Shown: piece by piece, positions 32,952 to 36,718 of the stretch
Numbering within the stretch: position 1 is the first letter of the stretch
Layout of the letters: every line of letters begins with the position of its first letter
NCBI GenBank assembly: GCA_030550335.1
Contig: JAUQPO010000002.1
Location: 1 to 36,718, forward strand
Direction of reading: 5' to 3'
Origin: Acidobacteriota bacterium
GTDB lineage: Bacteria > Acidobacteriota > Terriglobia > Bryobacterales > Bryobacteraceae
DNA length: 36,718 bases
Position numbers and translations under genes: made by a program
Notes under the pieces: model-generated
Database searches by the model: none
The model's input: only the letters and a program-made list of their open reading frames with translations
Told to the model about the DNA's origin: nothing

Positions 32952-35900
32952 TCACTGAATCGGGATCGCGGAGCCGTTACCAAAAATGAGGTTCCCGTCA
33001 GGGCCCACTACGGCTAATGCAAACGGTCGCGCCAGACCTGGCTGGGTATCGGCTGGTACCTCGAAGTCAACAGCGTAAACCCCAATCATGCCAGGGGCAT
33101 AGATGGCCCGCAGCACCCGTACTCCCGCGTCATTGACCCCAACTACTACCGTGGCGCGGACTGGCTGCCCCAAGCCCACGTGATTGGTATGGGTAGGAGG
33201 TTCGACGGCTCCCAGTCCAGTGGCATACAGTCGGATGACTTCGCCACGTCGGGCGGGGTTGCTAGGAGAGACGTAACTCCCGTCTGGCCTCGTCAGGACT
33301 GCGTAGCGGCGGTTATCAGGCCCCACCGTCTCGAAAATGCCGGGCTGTACAGGCAACACCGTGACGTCCTCCACGGTGGTCGCGCCTCCGGAAGCCCGAA
33401 CCGTAACGGAGATCTGTCCAGGAGAGATCTCGAACGGCACTTGGATGGCCACGGATTCTTCCCACGGAACGTTACACACGTAAAGAATCGGCGCCCACAC
33501 CGAAGACGGGCCAGTGCCAAACTGCACCGACACTCCCGCCAGCTCCAACGGCAAAGGCCCCACTAGCGACACCGGTAGCACGCAGCCCGATACACCTCGA
33601 GCCAAGCCCGGGCCAACGATCTTGGCAATCGAGCCAGGTACGACACCCGGTTGCCCGCTGGCGGCGTTCACAAAACTCCGGGCGGTCACAGCCGGCCCGG
33701 GCAAGCGTACGTGCAACTGGAAGCTGACAGGTTCCAGCGTACCGTACCGAGCCACCACAGTCACGTCTCCCGGCGTTGGTCCCGCAGTCACCGAAACCGC
33801 CGCCTCGCCGTTGCTACCGGTAACCGCCGTAGCACTAGACAACGTCGCCGAGCCGGCAGTCACCTCAAACTGGATCGTCTGCCCAGGTACGCCACGACCT
33901 TGCGCATCCCTGAGCATCACCACCAGGGGCGCACTGAAGGCTTGACCAGTGATGGCCGTTTGACCGTCGCCGGAGACCTTCACCAATGCCGTAGCCGTCA
34001 GAACCACATTCAGCGAAAAGCTCGCTACGGCCGCTCCTGAACGCACCCGAACGATTACCGTACCCGGAGTGGACCCCAACCGGACGCGCGCGGAAACCCG
34101 CCCCGCACCGTCGGCTATGTTGACCACATCCAGTAGGGTAGCTGCTCCAGCAGGTTCCACCTCCCATTGCGCTCCCGCTCCGGGAAGCAAAATCCCCGCG
34201 CCATCGCGGATCTCAGCTACTAGCGGTTGAGGTAACAACTGATTCGGCTCGCCACTCTGGTTGTTGCCTTGAAGGATCACAATTCGGGCTGGATCGCCCG
34301 GCGTGACACGCAGGAAGCGATCTTCGAATCGCCGATATCCCCCGCCAATGACGATTCGCAAGGGTGCACGTCCGAGCCCCCCGACCTGGAGGTCGCAGTG
34401 GGCGAAGCCGTCGGTTCCCCCCGTCAGAGCTACACCCCCAACGCATTGGGCCACAGGATTCGGAAGCTCGAGACCCGTCGATACCTCCACGCCCACGTTA
34501 GGAATGGGTTGGCCTGTGCGATCGCCCGTGCCCGCCAAGACCCGGACCAGAACCGCGTCGCGTAACACCTCGCCCGACTTGCCGACGAGTTCCGCTCCCG
34601 GTCCTGGCTTAACGAGTTCTACGGAAGGATACGGAGCCACACCCCCTAACGGCGTGGTAGTGGCGAAGGCCGTGAAGTAGAAGTCCACATGCTCGTTCTC
34701 GTAACTGGCCCGGATGATCGATTGCACGTAAGACCCGCCCAGAGGGACCATCTGGGGCGCAAAAACGGCTGAGGCCTTACCTTGCTCGTCCGTAGTCTCC
34801 TGAGCTTCCATCAGGGTTCCCGAACCATCGACCACGGACCACCTAACCCGCGCACCCCTCAGCGGTTGCCCCTCACTATCTAGAACCTGCACCACCATAG
34901 GTACAGGGTTGAACAGAGCTTGCGTATCTCCGACCAGCTGCCCTTGGCCCGAAACGATACGGATCCGCGGGCCTTCATACACCGCCCCGGCTACTGTCAG
35001 CGTGAACTCCACCACGACGCCCACGCCAACGCGGGCACGAACCTTGGTCTCCCCACGCACTTCGCCTAAGCTCACCCGCGCGTACGCAAGGCCATCAAGG
35101 TTGGTAGACGAGGAGGCGCTTTCGATGCTGACGGCCGGATCGAGCGCTTCCCAGACCACCGGCGCGTTGAATACCGGCCGCCCATTAGAGTCCAGCGCCC
35201 GCAAGATCAGAGGTTTGGGTGGCTGACCCGGGTTCAACGCCTGGCCATCGTTGTATTGGATGGCTGAAACGGCGGGCCCTACCGAAGCCGGCGCCGCATA
35301 CGCCACCGCGTAAGGCACAAAGCTCAACGACGCGGTACCGGTCACCAGGTTGCCATTCAATTGCAGCTGACCCAGCGTGGTCTCAGTGGCGTAGTAAACG
35401 TACCGCGCAGGGTACTCATCAGTGACCGCCAGGGCACGGACGTTTGTCAAACCTGGAACGGACAGCGGTGCAATCGCCCCCGTCGGCAAGGTGATTTGAT
35501 AAATCCGACCGGAATCCCGGGAGATGAACAGCGCCCGGTCGTTCGCCACAACCCACGTCCGCGGATCCATCAACACGTAAGCACCGTCCAGAATGACCAC
35601 TGGGATAGTACTGTGAACGACGTGAGCCGCTAGGTCAAACACCCACCCCGAACTCAAGGTTGCCGGCCAGGCGTTCGAAGCTACTGCGTAACGGCCATCT
35701 GGAGTAAAGGCGAGTTTGCCCGGCAAACCGTTGAGCGCGATTTCGTACAAAGGGACGAACGTCTCAGGTTCAATCACAAACACCCGATTCGTAGCGCTGA
35801 CGTAAAGCAGGCCGTTTGGCCCCAGCGCTACTCCCGTCAGTTCCCCAGGCAGCGGCTGCTCGGCCACCACTCGATATCCTGTGAGGTCGATCTTGTACAA

Positions 35901-36386
35901 GCGACGGTTGCCGCCGCTGAGCAGGAAGGCATAACGGGAATCGAAACTCACAGCCACGTCTACCAGGTTCGACCCCACCGCCATCGTACTGATGGGCTCG
36001 CCAGTTGCCGCATTGAACACCCGTAACACGTCGGCAACGACCACCAGCTTCTGCCCGTCCGGCGTCAGCTGGGCTGCCACTGCACCAGCATTCCAAGTAC
36101 CCGAGCGCGACTGGACGACGAGATTGGGGTCGACGACGACCAGAGCGTCCACCGCGTGGTTAGCCAGCGCGAACAAGCGGGTCCCTGCCGGATTGGAGAT
36201 TACGCCCCATGTGGGGCCCGCTGCGCCCAAGAACGTGCCGGCCGGGCTCATCGTCGGCGGAGCGTATGCCACCACAGTCTGCGACGAAGCCCCATCGGGC
36301 AAAACGAAGACTCGTTGGGCTAGGGCCCAAGGGCAGGCAAGCACAAACAAACTGACCAGCCTCGCTCCGAATCGGCCGAACGACAT
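32952..36386 (-). CDS. Giant secreted beta-propeller/Ig-like repeat protein with TIGR03437-like C-terminal domain
   Basis: A 1144-aa exported protein. The signal peptide is MSFGRFGARLVSLFVLACPW followed by ALAQ; this ATG is chosen because GAGGTG lies just upstream. About residues 25-375 form a YVTN/WD-like propeller (ISNPAGTRLFALANHAVDAL, TPDGQKLVVVADVLRVF, TPDGRYAVASNAWP). About 380-890 are tandem Ig-like domains of the bacterial Big_1/invasin type, with repeated patterns such as VQVLDSEGQPLRGARVRWSV, VMLRDAQGRGVPGQTIQFEV and TGSNGEAAVSV. The last about 245 residues (SFVNAASGQPGVVPGSIAKI, FEISPGQISVTVRASGG, IRLYATGLGAVEPP) match the domain described as TIGR03437 in Solibacter-type Acidobacteria. 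No transmembrane or LPXTG anchor is seen. Surface display or adhesion is inferred. It is divergent from another secreted-protein gene. Confidence 0.88.
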   Translation of the reverse strand: MSFGRFGARLVSLFVLACPWALAQRVFVLPDGASSQTVVAYAPPTMSPAGTFLGAAGPTWGVISNPAGTRLFALANHAVDALVVVDPNLVVQSRSGTWNAGAVAAQLTPDGQKLVVVADVLRVFNAATGEPISTMAVGSNLVDVAVSFDSRYAFLLSGGNRRLYKIDLTGYRVVAEQPLPGELTGVALGPNGLLYVSATNRVFVIEPETFVPLYEIALNGLPGKLAFTPDGRYAVASNAWPATLSSGWVFDLAAHVVHSTIPVVILDGAYVLMDPRTWVVANDRALFISRDSGRIYQITLPTGAIAPLSVPGLTNVRALAVTDEYPARYVYYATETTLGQLQLNGNLVTGTASLSFVPYAVAYAAPASVGPAVSAIQYNDGQALNPGQPPKPLILRALDSNGRPVFNAPVVWEALDPAVSIESASSSTNLDGLAYARVSLGEVRGETKVRARVGVGVVVEFTLTVAGAVYEGPRIRIVSGQGQLVGDTQALFNPVPMVVQVLDSEGQPLRGARVRWSVVDGSGTLMEAQETTDEQGKASAVFAPQMVPLGGSYVQSIIRASYENEHVDFYFTAFATTTPLGGVAPYPSVELVKPGPGAELVGKSGEVLRDAVLVRVLAGTGDRTGQPIPNVGVEVSTGLELPNPVAQCVGGVALTGGTDGFAHCDLQVGGLGRAPLRIVIGGGYRRFEDRFLRVTPGDPARIVILQGNNQSGEPNQLLPQPLVAEIRDGAGILLPGAGAQWEVEPAGAATLLDVVNIADGAGRVSARVRLGSTPGTVIVRVRSGAAVASFSLNVVLTATALVKVSGDGQTAITGQAFSAPLVVMLRDAQGRGVPGQTIQFEVTAGSATLSSATAVTGSNGEAAVSVTAGPTPGDVTVVARYGTLEPVSFQLHVRLPGPAVTARSFVNAASGQPGVVPGSIAKIVGPGLARGVSGCVLPVSLVGPLPLELAGVSVQFGTGPSSVWAPILYVCNVPWEESVAIQVPFEISPGQISVTVRASGGATTVEDVTVLPVQPGIFETVGPDNRRYAVLTRPDGSYVSPSNPARRGEVIRLYATGLGAVEPPTHTNHVGLGQPVRATVVVGVNDAGVRVLRAIYAPGMIGVYAVDFEVPADTQPGLARPFALAVVGPDGNLIFGNGSAIPIQ

Positions 36387-36523
36387 GGACACCTCAGATG
36401 TCGAATTTTTGGTAGGACGCGGGCGCCGAAGCCTCCAGTCTACCACTTAGTGTTAGTCCGGAGCGCCTGCGACCCACTCTCACACAGATTTTTCTGCGGT
36501 AGCCCAGGGCCAAAGGAAAATCC

Positions 36524-36552
36524 TCAACTCCCATGAGCTGGGCCCGTAAAAT
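36524..36552 (+). promoter_or_regulatory. Candidate promoter of the last, partial gene
   Basis: TAAAAT (36547-36552) is a good -10; 17 bp upstream lies TCAACT, a weak -35. Expected start near 36559, about 27 bases before the ATG. The remaining part of the 199-bp divergent region shows no clear promoter for the minus-strand giant gene. Confidence 0.4.
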
Positions 36553-36585
36553 AGCCTTAGGCGTGCGGCTTGGCGGAGGTGCCCA

Positions 36586-36718
36586 ATGAAGGCCAGTTAT
36601 TTGGGCCTGGCACTTTTGATTTTTAGCGCTTCGCCGCTGCGAGGCCCAGCTGCGGATTACTGGCGCTCGACGCAACTCGATTCGCGCGTCCGCTTCCGTA
36701 GCGGATTCGGGAACGTAG
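36586..36718 (+). CDS. Start of a secreted protein (C-terminus outside window)
   Basis: Only 44 residues are visible before the window ends. They begin with a signal peptide, MKASYLGLALLIFSASPLRG followed by PAADYW, with K2, a hydrophobic core and an Ala-rich cut site. The mature start reads YWRSTQLDSRVRFRSGFGN. GGAGGT lies five bases before the ATG, and a TAAAAT promoter box upstream supports the start. Family cannot be named from this piece. Confidence 0.7.
   Translation, partial: MKASYLGLALLIFSASPLRGPAADYWRSTQLDSRVRFRSGFGNV

Overview
The window is high-GC, gene-dense bacterial chromosome, most likely from Acidobacteriota of the Bryobacterales/Solibacter type. Three features point there. 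A large Oar-like TonB-dependent receptor carries an N-terminal carboxypeptidase-regulatory-like domain. A giant secreted protein ends in what looks like the TIGR03437 C-terminal domain known from Solibacter. Heptosyltransferases and lipopolysaccharide precursor genes show a Gram-negative envelope. I see no phage, transposase, rRNA, tRNA or CRISPR. Placement is from recognised family features, not from a database search.

Layout. (1) 1-6.6 kb, DNA repair and LPS core: mfd (partial) and rfaE2 on the minus strand, divergent from a tight plus-strand operon of waaF, a degenerate RfaE2-like protein, waaC and an isoprenylcysteine-methyltransferase-like membrane protein, the last three joined by ATGA overlaps. 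(2) 6.6-8.7 kb: a secreted beta-helix protein fused to a thioredoxin-like domain that has no CXXC. (3) 8.7-22.4 kb, a sugar-use island: FucI-like isomerase, GH42 beta-galactosidase and TonB receptor on the minus strand; a divergent LacI regulator with a secreted tandem VOC protein; a sodium/solute symporter; and a divergent TIM-barrel isomerase with a Tat-exported Gfo/Idh/MocA oxidoreductase. A near-consensus promoter followed by a perfect 14-bp LacI-type palindrome lies in front of the receptor. (4) 22.4-26.5 kb: an unrecognised 164-aa protein, rsmI, a membrane-anchored JAMM-like protein lacking the catalytic histidines, and a stand-alone ClpB-D2-like AAA+ ATPase. (5) 26.5-32.5 kb, housekeeping: wecB, a divergent pair of 2-hydroxyacid dehydrogenase and 3-hydroxyisobutyrate-dehydrogenase-like genes, then dxr and rseP. 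dxr has a long leader with a strong promoter and a 12-bp closing stem. (6) 32.5-36.7 kb: a small zinc-ribbon protein, a 1144-aa secreted beta-propeller/Ig-like protein with the TIGR03437-like end, and the start of another secreted protein.

The coherent functional unit is the sugar island. Outer-membrane uptake (TonB receptor), hydrolysis of beta-galactosides or alpha-L-arabinopyranosides (GH42), aldose/ketose isomerisation (FucI-like), inner-membrane import (SSS) and periplasmic sugar oxidation (Gfo/Idh) lie together, apparently under LacI control. The less expected content is a set of enzyme folds that have lost active-site residues: a nucleotidyltransferase, a thioredoxin, a JAMM domain and VOC domains.

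No stretch over 300 bases lacks a gene. The longest gaps are 22410-22614 (hairpin), 29693-29906 (promoter and structured leader), 32715-32951 (open frame, doubtful coding), 36387-36585 (divergent promoter region), 19983-20163 (divergent, no convincing promoter seen) and 15963-16134 (promoter and operator).
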